DNA of 64,000 nt. Origin: Paenibacillus silvisoli. GTDB lineage: Bacteria > Bacillota > Bacilli > Paenibacillales > Paenibacillaceae. The translations under genes and the position numbers were made by a program. Numbering within the stretch: position 1 is the stretch's first letter; each line of letters starts with the position of its first letter. The stretch covers positions 4,322,001 to 4,386,000 of the forward strand of contig NZ_CP133017.1 of assembly GCF_030866765.1 (NCBI RefSeq), in the 5' to 3' direction. Below are positions 54,118-62,285 of this stretch, piece after piece. The notes below the pieces were generated by a model. The model was not told the DNA's origin, did not search any database, and saw nothing but the letters and a program-made list of their open reading frames with translations.

Positions 54118-54993
54118 TCAATCCAAGAAAGTTGTAAATCGCCGTTCCAGCGCTAAAATTCCCGCCACAAGCGCGAGCAAGCAAACCACCATCAAGGCAG
54201 CGGCGGAGGTCAGCTTCTGAATATCGAGCGATAGGAACATGTTGTTCATGTAATGCTGAAGCATATAGATGCCGTCGTGCGGGTAATCGCCCGCGATCAA
54301 ATACGTTTCCCTGAAAATCCGAAACGAGCTGACGAGTCCCATAAGGACAACGAAAACCGTCGTCGGCGTCAAATAAACGAGGGTAATTCGGGTTAACTTA
54401 TGGACATTGCCCGCGCCTTCAAGCTCCGCCGTTTCGTAATAATCCTTGGGGATTTGCTGTAATCCGGCTAAGAACAAGATCATGTTGTACCCGATGTTTT
54501 TCCAAGCATACACGACGGAGATCACGCCTCTCGCCCATTCCGACTTCATCCAATCGATCCGCGGCAAGCCGAATCCGGCCAGCCAGCCATTCATCGCTCC
54601 GTTCCAATCGAACAGTACCTGCCATATCAGGACGATGGACGCGACAGGCACGACAAGCGGCAGCACGTAAGCGGTTCTGAGCCAATTGCGAAAGTAGACG
54701 TTCAGATTCAACAGCAAGGCCAGCAGCAACGATAGCGCGATCGTGAGCGGAACGCTGACGGACGTAAACAGAAACGTATTCTTTGCTGCTTGAAGAAAGG
54801 AATCGCTCGCCAGCAGCTCCTCGTAATTGGCGAGGCCGACGAAAGAACCGCCGGCCGCATCATCCATAAAGGAGTAATACAGCCCCATCGCGAACGGAAT
54901 CAAATAAAAGACCAGGAATCCAAGCGCGCTAGGGGCAAGAAAACAGATTGCAACGAAGCTGTGCCGCCTCATGACTTTACGTACCATGGCCAT
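54118..54993 (-). CDS. Carbohydrate ABC permease, MalF type
   Basis: A 291-residue permease with six helices; first helix FLAPSALGFLVFYLIPF and EAA loop ETAELEGAGNVHKLTRITLVYLTPTT. First gene of the four-gene operon. GGGAGAG lies before the ATG at 54993. Probably pairs with the MalG-type subunit that follows. Confidence 0.93.
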   Translation of the reverse strand: MAMVRKVMRRHSFVAICFLAPSALGFLVFYLIPFAMGLYYSFMDDAAGGSFVGLANYEELLASDSFLQAAKNTFLFTSVSVPLTIALSLLLALLLNLNVYFRNWLRTAYVLPLVVPVASIVLIWQVLFDWNGAMNGWLAGFGLPRIDWMKSEWARGVISVVYAWKNIGYNMILFLAGLQQIPKDYYETAELEGAGNVHKLTRITLVYLTPTTVFVVLMGLVSSFRIFRETYLIAGDYPHDGIYMLQHYMNNMFLSLDIQKLTSAAALMVVCLLALVAGILALERRFTTFLD

Positions 54994-55103
54994 TATCCCT
55001 GACTCTCCCGTGAACGAAATTTATAATACGATCATCATAATCGCAGCCGGTAAAGACGAAATCGAGCCGATGTAAAGATCGTATAAAGAATCTTAAACCC
55101 TAT

Positions 55104-55147
55104 AAAAAAAGCTTGCCATGAAGGAGAAGCTCACCTTCGTGACAAGC
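55104..55147 (-). terminator. Second terminator after the AraC gene
   Basis: On the minus strand GCTTGTCACGAAGG and CCTTCATGGCAAGC arms, then TTTTTTT. It lies ahead of the ABC operon and beyond a first terminator at 55191-55233. Confidence 0.85.
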
Positions 55148-55190
55148 GTTGCGAACGATATCAATCAAGCATTGCTCTGACCTAGAAAGC

Positions 55191-55233
55191 AAAAAAACCG
55201 GCCAACCGCTGCTGGAGGCGCGCGGCGGGCCGG
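55191..55233 (-). terminator. First terminator after the AraC gene
   Basis: On the minus strand CCGGCC...GGCCGG with a GC-rich loop, then TTTTTTT. Confidence 0.75.
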
Positions 55234-55253
55234 GTCGAACACGGATATCGAAA

Positions 55254-56105
55254 TTATTGTTTGCGGAACAATCTAGGCGGCAATCCGAACCGCTTCTTGA
55301 ACGCCCGTTCGAAATGCGGCAGCGTATTGAAGCCGGACGCGAAGCAAATTTCGGTTACCGGCAGCTGCGTCGTCTTCAGCAGCGATTTGGCAAATTGCAA
55401 ACGAAGCTCCTGCACGTAGCTTTGGAAGGTCGTGCCTGTTCCTTTGCGGAAGCATTCGCTGAAATAGTTGGCGGACAAGCCGCAGTATGACGCGACTTCC
55501 TCCAGCGGAATCGCTTCGCGGAAATGATGCTGAATGTAGATCAGCGCTTTCCGCACGGACGATTGCACCGGCTGCATCAAATCCGGCGTCGATGCCGTCC
55601 CCGCTTGCCCCGAGCCTTTGCATTTGCGGGACAAGTCGATCAGCAGCCGTTCCACGCTGCCTTGGATGAGCAGATCGCTGCCGGCCTGCCAGTGCAGCGT
55701 TTCATCCCAAATCCGCTCGTACTCCCGCTCGATCGTATCGATTTCATCGCCTAAATACCAATACGTGTGCTCGGTATTTTGGCCGAAGAGCAGCTCGAAC
55801 AGCGGCTCGCGGATGAACTGCTCCTTGAAGATGAAATCGTACAGCTGCAGCGTCTCGCCCGGATCCGATTTCAAGCTGTGAAAGTCGGCCGGCGTCAGCA
55901 AAAACGCAGAGCCTCTCGTCAGCCTCGACGGCACGCCGTTCAACACATGCGTACCGCTGCCGGCTACGACGAAGCCCATTTCGAAAAACTCGTGCCAATG
56001 CGTATCGATCAATCCGTCAATCGAATGCTTGAACAGACGAAAGGGAGCGGACAATGTCATATAGCTGTCGTTTAGTAATCGTTCGGGACCTTTGTAGACG
56101 CTCAT
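55254..56105 (-). CDS. AraC-family regulator downstream of a PhyH gene
   Basis: A 283-residue regulator: cupin sensing domain with HWHEFFEMGFVVAGSGTHVLNG (about 35-60) and a C-terminal AraC double HTH, AIPLEEVASYCGLSANYFSECFRKGTGTTFQSYVQELRLQFAKSLL and LPVTEICFASGFNTLPHFERAFKKRFGLPPR. AAGGTGAAG lies before the ATG. It starts 55 bases after the PhyH stop on the same strand, so it may be co-transcribed with it, and it also lies ahead of the ABC operon; both are candidate targets. Confidence 0.88.
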   Translation of the reverse strand: MSVYKGPERLLNDSYMTLSAPFRLFKHSIDGLIDTHWHEFFEMGFVVAGSGTHVLNGVPSRLTRGSAFLLTPADFHSLKSDPGETLQLYDFIFKEQFIREPLFELLFGQNTEHTYWYLGDEIDTIEREYERIWDETLHWQAGSDLLIQGSVERLLIDLSRKCKGSGQAGTASTPDLMQPVQSSVRKALIYIQHHFREAIPLEEVASYCGLSANYFSECFRKGTGTTFQSYVQELRLQFAKSLLKTTQLPVTEICFASGFNTLPHFERAFKKRFGLPPRLFRKQ

Positions 56106-56159
56106 CTCACTTCACCTTTCGCTGGCTGTAGTTGTGGTTGGATAGGGTATTACTTCGTA

Positions 56160-56906
56160 TTAAACGTTTACGAAATTGCTGCCCGCGATGTCTTTGCCGC
56201 GCGCGAGCCAAATTTTGTGATTCGAATTCTTCTCCGGAATGACGCGCGCTTCCGTGGAGAAATAGCGCATCGTGTAACCGCAGCGGCGGTACGGGCTCTT
56301 GTTCGACGTTGCGCCGTGAATAATGCGGGAATCGTGGATCGAGCACTCGCCCGGCTCCAGCTCGAAGTAAACCGCTTTGGAGTCGTCGAGGTTTTTAATT
56401 TGCGTCGTGAAAATCGTATCGTCCGTGTCGATATCCTCGTAATCCGAGAAGCCGTTGCTGTGCGTGCCTGGAATGACGCGCATGCAGCCGTTTTCCTTCC
56501 AGCTGCGGTCGATCGCCAGCCAAACCGTCGCGATTTTGTCGAAACGGGACAAGCGGCCGTTCCAATACGCGGAATCTTCATGCCAAGGCGTCTGTTTGCC
56601 AATGAGCGGCTCCTTGCAGATGAAGTGGCTCGACCACAAGCCGATGTTCGGCCCGATGATCGGCTCGACCAAATCGAGCACCTCGTCGCTCAGCAGAAAC
56701 TTAAGCAGACGCTCGTCGCGGAAGTGAGGCGTATCCAGCTCGCTGTTCAGGCGACGGCCTACCAGCTCCCACTGCTCCTCGAAAATAGCGGATAGTTCCG
56801 CTTGCTTCTCTGCGCTGAACACTTGGTTCTTATACAGCGTATACCCGTTATCATTGTAAAAATCAACTTCTGTTTGTGTCAACCGGCCATTTGCGATATT
56901 CGACAT
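56160..56906 (-). CDS. Phytanoyl-CoA dioxygenase family protein 1
   Basis: Fe(II)/2-oxoglutarate oxygenase of 248 residues. The facial triad is His and Asp in TPWHEDSAYW and the distal His in SRIIHGATSNKS, with the 2-oxoglutarate Arg following (YRRCGYTMRY). Bacterial PhyH proteins hydroxylate varied small molecules; the substrate is unknown. AGGAGG lies 7 bases before the ATG. A second PhyH gene lies upstream with its own terminator. Confidence 0.9.
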   Translation of the reverse strand: MSNIANGRLTQTEVDFYNDNGYTLYKNQVFSAEKQAELSAIFEEQWELVGRRLNSELDTPHFRDERLLKFLLSDEVLDLVEPIIGPNIGLWSSHFICKEPLIGKQTPWHEDSAYWNGRLSRFDKIATVWLAIDRSWKENGCMRVIPGTHSNGFSDYEDIDTDDTIFTTQIKNLDDSKAVYFELEPGECSIHDSRIIHGATSNKSPYRRCGYTMRYFSTEARVIPEKNSNHKIWLARGKDIAGSNFVNV

Positions 56907-57044
56907 GACGGCGCCTCCTAAGCATGATCATCCTAATTTACGTGCTGTTTTATATGCTCTTATTATGGCTTACGAAGCTGACGGTTAGCTTCGCTTCTTT
57001 ACCGAAAAAGTATGCATATCTTCGGCATTCATAATCGACTCCGC

Positions 57045-57076
57045 AAAAAACCGCAACGCCAAGGCGGCGCTGCGGC
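57045..57076 (-). terminator. Terminator between the two PhyH genes
   Basis: On the minus strand CCGCAGCGCC and GGCGTTGCGG arms, then TTTTTTG. The downstream PhyH gene therefore needs a promoter of its own; an inverted repeat GAAGCT-7-AGCTTC (56974-56992) lies there. Confidence 0.75.
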
Positions 57077-57090
57077 TGTTTAAATCCTTA

Positions 57091-57900
57091 TTAATGATAG
57101 AAAAATTCCGTCGTTTCCACGCCGCAAGGGCCGCCATCCGGGTTGCCTTCGAGGATGACTTCCGATCCGTCGGCTTTATAAAGCGGATTGTAGTGCATAT
57201 TGATTTTGGCTGCGGACGAATTCGCATAGTGGCAAATAAACGCGCGGCGGAATTGATCCTTCGTCTTGTTCCGGTAGGATCCGTGAATCAGGTTGCCATT
57301 GAAGAACAGCACATCGCCTTTATCCATAATAACCGGCGTGACCACGCCGTCCTTCGGCGGCTTCACGTAATGCGTCGTGAACGACTCATTGGAGTCGGCT
57401 TTATCCGGGCAAGAAATTTCGTGCGCATTGGTCTTCGGCACGACGAGCAAGCCGCCGTTATCCTCATATGCGTCGTCGATGGCCGTCCAAGCGGCGATGC
57501 AGTTGCCCGGCTCCACCTGCAAATAGAAGTTATCTTGGTGCAGCGCCTGGCCGCGCGAACCCGGCGGTTTGTAATAGAACATGCTTTGCGCCGCATACGC
57601 CTCTTCGCCGTACAGGTCCGCGAGAATTTCCATGACCGGTTGATGCAGCATGTATCTCATCGCCGTATCGTTGAACCGGTGCGGATGCATGACGCGAGGA
57701 TAACGCTGAAGCGGGTCGCTTTCGTCCGCCTTCAAGTCAGGCTCGAAGTAGCCCGGGATCGTTTCATGGCTCATCGTATCGAAGGTTTCCACGATTTCCG
57801 AAATATCCGAAGGCGAGAAGAGCCCCTTGACGATGATGTACCCTTCCGTATCAAAATGCTTCTTCTGTTCTTCCGTAAGAACACGCAATGCTTGCGTCAT
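57091..57900 (-). CDS. Phytanoyl-CoA dioxygenase family protein 2
   Basis: Second Fe(II)/2-oxoglutarate oxygenase, 269 residues. Triad in ALHQDNFYLQ (His-x-Asp) and GNLIHGSYRNK (distal His), followed by the Arg-rich DQFRRAF. It is longer than the neighbour and not a close copy. ATG at 57900 follows GGGGGA by 9 bases, giving the family start MTQALRVLTEEQ. Divergent from the AraC-type gene at 58060. Confidence 0.9.
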   Translation of the reverse strand: MTQALRVLTEEQKKHFDTEGYIIVKGLFSPSDISEIVETFDTMSHETIPGYFEPDLKADESDPLQRYPRVMHPHRFNDTAMRYMLHQPVMEILADLYGEEAYAAQSMFYYKPPGSRGQALHQDNFYLQVEPGNCIAAWTAIDDAYEDNGGLLVVPKTNAHEISCPDKADSNESFTTHYVKPPKDGVVTPVIMDKGDVLFFNGNLIHGSYRNKTKDQFRRAFICHYANSSAAKINMHYNPLYKADGSEVILEGNPDGGPCGVETTEFFYH

Positions 57901-58059
57901 AATATCGTTTCCCCCTGACCGATCTGTTAATGCTGCCGTTAAGCTTACCTTCATCATAGATAATTCCGCGTATCCCGTGAAGTAAGAATGTTGCTAATTA
58001 CTCCTACAATCCTGCTATAATGAAAAGCAAACGATTCGGTAAACGGGAGCGTGTCCGGC

Positions 58060-58872
58060 ATGAGCGGAAAAGGCAAGGAGCTGCCCTCCTATGTAAAGGC
58101 ACAGGGCGGAAATATGGTCATTGCGGGTCATTTTCACGAGACGGAGCACTATTTCGTCCGGCGGGCAGATGGCATGAGCGACTGGCTGATCACCTATACG
58201 CTCGCTGGGGATGGGTATTTTCTGATCGACGGAGAGGAACGATTCTGCCAAACCGGCGACGTCACGCTCATGCAGCCCGGCGTCCCCCATCAATACGGCA
58301 CGCGCAAAGGCTGCAGCAGCTGGCATTTTGTGTGGGCGCATTTCACGTCGAGTTTTATGGAGACGAGCCTGCTTCCGAACGCAAGGCTGCTCAACCATTC
58401 GATCGACAGCAACGTGGCGAGGCAGCGCATTTACCACGCGTTCAGCCGCCTGGTCTCCGATTCGCTCGAACGAAGCATGTACTGGAACGAGCTGTGCGAA
58501 AATACGATGCGGGAAATATTGCTGCTGCTCGCCCAGCGGCTGTCCAAGCAGATCGATCCGCGCATCGAGGAAATCCGGCACCTGCTCTCCTCGCGGATGC
58601 AGGATCCGATCCGGATCGACGAGCTTGCCAAGGCGGTTGGCTTATCGCCGTCCAGGCTCTCGCACCTGTACAAGGAATCGACCGGCTCTTCGATCGTCGA
58701 TTCGCTGAACGACATGCGCATCCGCCAAGCCGCGCTGCTGCTGGAACATACCGACCGCCAAGCATCCGAGGTCGCGATCGACGTCGGCTTCCAGAACTAC
58801 AACCATTTCGCCAACCAGTTCCGCAAGCGGTACGGCGTAAATCCGCGCGCGTACAAGGATCGCAGGGGTTGA
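58060..58872 (+). CDS. AraC-family regulator divergent from PhyH 2
   Basis: A 270-residue regulator with a cupin-type N-terminal domain (LITYTLAGDGYFLIDG, VTLMQPGVPHQYG) and a C-terminal double HTH (PIRIDELAKAVGLSPSRLSHLYKESTGSSIVDSLNDMRIRQAALLL; ASEVAIDVGFQNYNHFANQFRKRYGVNPRAYK). I prefer ATG at 58060, 10 bases after GGGAG, over the GTG at 58051 that is too close to that site. It probably regulates the divergent PhyH gene; the convergent GH13 gene is not a likely target. Confidence 0.88.
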   Translation: MSGKGKELPSYVKAQGGNMVIAGHFHETEHYFVRRADGMSDWLITYTLAGDGYFLIDGEERFCQTGDVTLMQPGVPHQYGTRKGCSSWHFVWAHFTSSFMETSLLPNARLLNHSIDSNVARQRIYHAFSRLVSDSLERSMYWNELCENTMREILLLLAQRLSKQIDPRIEEIRHLLSSRMQDPIRIDELAKAVGLSPSRLSHLYKESTGSSIVDSLNDMRIRQAALLLEHTDRQASEVAIDVGFQNYNHFANQFRKRYGVNPRAYKDRRG

Positions 58873-58882
58873 ACAACATACG

Positions 58883-58916
58883 AAAAGGCGGAATCCGGCA
58901 ACAACCGAATCCCGCC
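58883..58916. terminator. Terminator between AraC and GH13 genes
   Basis: GGCGGAATCCGG and CCGAATCCCGCC (two mismatches) around CAACAA. A TTTTCG tail follows on the minus strand, so it mainly ends the GH13 operon. Confidence 0.65.
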
Positions 58917-58963
58917 TATCAGGTTGGTTTTTTTAACAGAAGTATGCAGCTTGAACCGCCCCG

Positions 58964-60409
58964 CTACGACGACTTCGTAAATATCCGATATTCCCAAGCC
59001 GACAGCTCGACTGGCAGCTCCGCGCCAATCTCCGCCGCTTCGCCGGAAGGAAACGTCTTATAGCTTCCCGCGGCCTCGCCTGCGCCAATCTTAGCTGTCA
59101 CCTGCTCACCGGACAGATTCATGACGACGAGAACGGTGTTCCCGTCCTTCGTTCGCTCGAACGCCAGGATGCTGCCGTCGTCGACGGTCAGCGCATGATA
59201 AGCGCCTCCTGCATCGCCGTTCCACAGCGCCGGATTATCATGCTTCAACGCTGCTAAATCCCGATAAAACGCAGCCATCTCCGAGTCGGTCCAAGCAATC
59301 TCATCCTTCTCGAAAAACTGCAGCCGCTTGTTCAATCCGGCTTCCTGCCCCGAGTAAATCAACGGCATGCCCGGCATCGTGAAGCTGAGCGCAGCCATCG
59401 GTTTTACCGCATCCTTCAGCCGCTCGTATTCCGTTCCGGTCCAGGAGTTCTCGTCGTGATTGGACGTAAAGTTCAGCGGATACGTGCCGCCTGGATAGGT
59501 GCGCGCCAGCCGCTCCCCATACTTCGCCGCTTGCTCCGCATTGCCGAGCCCTTTGGCGATCCGGTTCATGATGTTGTACAGCTGCCAGCCGTAGTTGGCA
59601 TTGAACGCGTGCTTTAAAAGCCCGATCTGCTGATCGTCCTCGGCCAGCATATAGATCGGCTTAATTCCCTCCAGCTCCGCCCTCGCCTTCTCCCAGAACG
59701 CCGTCGGGACGCCGCCTGCGTAGTCGCAGCGATAGCCGTCGATATCAAACTCCGCGACCCAATACTTCATCGCATCGATCATGGCCGCCTGCATATCCGC
59801 ATTGCCGAAATTAAGGTCCGCCACGTCGGTCCAATTCGTTCCCGGAGGCTGCACGATCGCTCCCGCTTCATCGGTCGTATACCAGTCTGCATTTTCCATC
59901 CATGGGTTATCCCAACCCGTGTGGTTGGCCACCCAATCCAGCATGACCTTGAAGCCCATCTCGTGCGCTTTGTCCACGAGCGACTTGAAGTCGTCCGCCG
60001 TGCCGAACTCCGGATTGACCGCCTTATAATCGGCAACCGCGTAATAGGAGCCTAAACTGCCGTTCCGCTTCATCTCGGAAATCGGATGGATCGGCATGAG
60101 CCATAGGATATCGACGCCCAGCTCTTTCAGCCGCGGCAAATGCGCCTCAAACGCCTTGAAGGTCCCTTCCTTCGTGTACTGCCGCACGTTGACTTCGTAC
60201 ATGATCGCTTTGTCCGCCCATTCCGGCACCGGCGTACCTGCCGTTTCCGTCGTCGTCGCAGCCTTAGACGAATTCGCCTCCTTCGCCTTTGACGTTGTAG
60301 ACGACGAAGCCTTCTCCTCATTCGAGCTGCTGCATGCGCCAAGCGCCAACGCACAGATCAAGCCAAATGCCAGCGGAAACGCGACAAAGCGCGCTGCCCG
60401 TTTCTTCAT
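58964..60409 (-). CDS. GH13 alpha-amylase-family lipoprotein
   Basis: Surface-anchored starch- or maltodextrin-acting enzyme of 481 residues. Signal peptide with lipobox ALGAC, a Ser/Thr/Lys-rich linker, then the TIM barrel with GH13 regions I DWVANHTG, II GYRCDYAG (nucleophile Asp), III MLAEDDQ (acid Glu) and IV TSNHDENSW. A small C-terminal beta domain follows. ATG at 60409 is chosen because the lipoprotein signal starts there; the longer frame upstream is the other phase of the permease gene. Fourth gene of an SBP-permease-permease-GH13 operon. Confidence 0.93.
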   Translation of the reverse strand: MKKRAARFVAFPLAFGLICALALGACSSSNEEKASSSTTSKAKEANSSKAATTTETAGTPVPEWADKAIMYEVNVRQYTKEGTFKAFEAHLPRLKELGVDILWLMPIHPISEMKRNGSLGSYYAVADYKAVNPEFGTADDFKSLVDKAHEMGFKVMLDWVANHTGWDNPWMENADWYTTDEAGAIVQPPGTNWTDVADLNFGNADMQAAMIDAMKYWVAEFDIDGYRCDYAGGVPTAFWEKARAELEGIKPIYMLAEDDQQIGLLKHAFNANYGWQLYNIMNRIAKGLGNAEQAAKYGERLARTYPGGTYPLNFTSNHDENSWTGTEYERLKDAVKPMAALSFTMPGMPLIYSGQEAGLNKRLQFFEKDEIAWTDSEMAAFYRDLAALKHDNPALWNGDAGGAYHALTVDDGSILAFERTKDGNTVLVVMNLSGEQVTAKIGAGEAAGSYKTFPSGEAAEIGAELPVELSAWEYRIFTKSS

Positions 60410-60423
60410 AGCCTGCACCGTCC

Positions 60424-61308
60424 TTATCCTTTTACGGAGCCGAGTGTGATCCCTTTGACGAAATATTTTTGCAGAAACGGATAGATGACGAGCAGCGGCA
60501 GCATGGAGATGAAAATTTTCGCCGCGTTGAGCGTTTGATTGGACAGCTCCGACATCCGCTTCACCGATTCCTCGTCCATCTTCGTCGGATCGATGACGAC
60601 CGCCACCTGCCGGATATACGATTGCAGCGGATAATGGACCGATTTGTTCATCAGCACGAGCGCTTGGAAAAATTCGTTCCAATGATACACGATCGTGAAC
60701 ACGAGAACGGTCGCCAGCACCGGCATCGCCAGCGGCAAGTAAATGCCGAACAGAATTCGCCACGGGCCAGCCCCGTCCATCAGCGCGGATTCCTCCAGCT
60801 CCTTCGGCATATTGCGGAAATAGTTCATGACGAGTATGACGTTAAACACGGGCAGGCCGCCGCCCAGCACCAAGCCCCAGATGCTGTTGATCATCCCGAG
60901 CGACTTCATCGTCAAGTACCATGGCACCAAGCCGCCGTTAAACAGCATTGCGAATACGAGCAGCCACATGATGATATTGCGCGGCCCGAATTCTTTCGCG
61001 TTCTTCGACAGCGGATACGCCATCAGCAGAATAACGAAGAAGGAAATAAAGGACCCGTACGCGACCCTCTGCACGGAAATCCAGAATGATTTGAAAAACT
61101 GGCCGTCCTTCACGATCGTCTCGTACGAGCCGAACGTAAAGCCTTTCGGCCACAGAAACACCTGCCCGGCCGAAGCCGCCGCTTTATCGCTTAACGATAC
61201 GGATAACGTATACCAGACCGGCAGCAAACAAAGCAGCATGACCGCCAACAGAATAATGACATTGATGCCGTTGAATAGTTTGGAAATTGCGGAACGCTCG
61301 GTAATCAT
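60424..61308 (-). CDS. Carbohydrate ABC permease, LplC/MalG type
   Basis: A 294-residue six-helix permease; LPVWYTLSVSLSDKAAA at the start, EAA loop ESALMDGAGPWRILFGIYLPLAMPVLATV. The LplC-type insert (PLQSYIRQVAVVIDPTKMDEESVKRMSELSNQTLNAA) before the last helix is present. Partner of the LplB-type subunit 22 bases upstream. Confidence 0.94.
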   Translation of the reverse strand: MITERSAISKLFNGINVIILLAVMLLCLLPVWYTLSVSLSDKAAASAGQVFLWPKGFTFGSYETIVKDGQFFKSFWISVQRVAYGSFISFFVILLMAYPLSKNAKEFGPRNIIMWLLVFAMLFNGGLVPWYLTMKSLGMINSIWGLVLGGGLPVFNVILVMNYFRNMPKELEESALMDGAGPWRILFGIYLPLAMPVLATVLVFTIVYHWNEFFQALVLMNKSVHYPLQSYIRQVAVVIDPTKMDEESVKRMSELSNQTLNAAKIFISMLPLLVIYPFLQKYFVKGITLGSVKG

Positions 61309-61330
61309 AAAGCCTGTCTTCCTCCTTTCA

Positions 61331-62221
61331 TTAGAAAATGCGGTAATTCGCGAACCGGTACGCCAGCACGTACGAAACCGAAATCAGGAAAAACCCGACG
61401 ACCGATTTCAACAGCCCTACCGCCGTCGCAAGTCCGTATTGCATATCGATAAGCCCCGCCCGGTACACCCACGTATCGATAATGTCCCCGGTGGAATACA
61501 CCGTCGGATTGTACAAGTTGAAGATTTGATCGAAGCCCGCGTTCAAAATATTGCCCATGCTGAGCGTCGCCAGCAGCACGGCTACGGGCAAAATGCTAGG
61601 AAGCGTAATATGGATCAGCCGCTTCCACTGGGAAGCCCCGTCGATCGCCGCCGCCTCGTACATTTCCGGATTGATCGACGTTAACGCCGCGAAGAAGATG
61701 ATCGCGTTAAAGCCGAACTCCTTCCACACATCGCTGCCGACGATAAGCGCCGGGAAGATGCCGGCATCTGCGAAAAACAAGCCTTTCTCGAAGCCCAGCG
61801 CCGCAAGCGCCTGATTCACGGGACCGTTGTAGGAGAAGATGTCCAGCATCATCCCCGCGACGATGACCCAGGATAGAAAATGAGGCAAGTAAACGGCCGT
61901 TTGAACCGTCCGCGTAAATAATTTATTCTTCACTTCGTTCAACATCAGCGCAAACGTCAACGGCACGATGAGATTGCCGACCATTTTCGCGAATGCAATG
62001 AAGATCGTATTCCGAAAAATAAGCTTGCTGTCGTCCAGCTCGAACATATAGCGGAAATTTTCGAGCCCGATCCAAGGCGATTTCAGAATGCCCACGCCCG
62101 GATTGAAATCTTTGAAAGCCGTCAAGATTCCGTACATCGGAAACAGGTTATAAAAGAACAGCCAGATGAGCCCCGGCAGCAGCATGAGAACATAATGTTT
62201 CGCAAATCCTTTGGTCCGCAT
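61331..62221 (-). CDS. Carbohydrate ABC permease, LplB type
   Basis: A 296-residue permease with six helices, N-terminal LMLLPGLIWLFFYNLFPMYGILTAFKDFNPGVGILKSPWIGLENF typical of LplB, and EAA loop EAAAIDGASQWKRLIHITLPSILPVAV. Follows the binding-protein gene after a hairpin-containing 64-base gap. Confidence 0.94.
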   Translation of the reverse strand: MRTKGFAKHYVLMLLPGLIWLFFYNLFPMYGILTAFKDFNPGVGILKSPWIGLENFRYMFELDDSKLIFRNTIFIAFAKMVGNLIVPLTFALMLNEVKNKLFTRTVQTAVYLPHFLSWVIVAGMMLDIFSYNGPVNQALAALGFEKGLFFADAGIFPALIVGSDVWKEFGFNAIIFFAALTSINPEMYEAAAIDGASQWKRLIHITLPSILPVAVLLATLSMGNILNAGFDQIFNLYNPTVYSTGDIIDTWVYRAGLIDMQYGLATAVGLLKSVVGFFLISVSYVLAYRFANYRIF

Positions 62222-62244
62222 CCTTCATTTCCCCTTACTAGGAA

Positions 62245-62275
62245 GTCAAGACGAGTACAACGTACCCGTCTTGAC
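62245..62275 (-). other. Intra-operon hairpin after the binding-protein gene
   Basis: GTCAAGACG.GTAC and GTAC.CGTCTTGAC with a 3-base loop and no T-run, between the solute-binding and permease genes. Such hairpins commonly protect the upstream mRNA so that more binding protein than permease is made. Confidence 0.65.
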
Positions 62276-62285
62276 CGTTTTTGTG

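Noticed and set aside
58020-59063. Plus-strand 347-codon frame over the AraC gene
   Set aside because: Out of phase with the AraC-type gene, which has clear cupin and HTH motifs; the shadow translation has none.
60410-60763. 118-residue N-terminal extension of the GH13 protein
   Set aside because: It overlaps the permease gene in another phase; the lipoprotein signal starts at the ATG at 60409.
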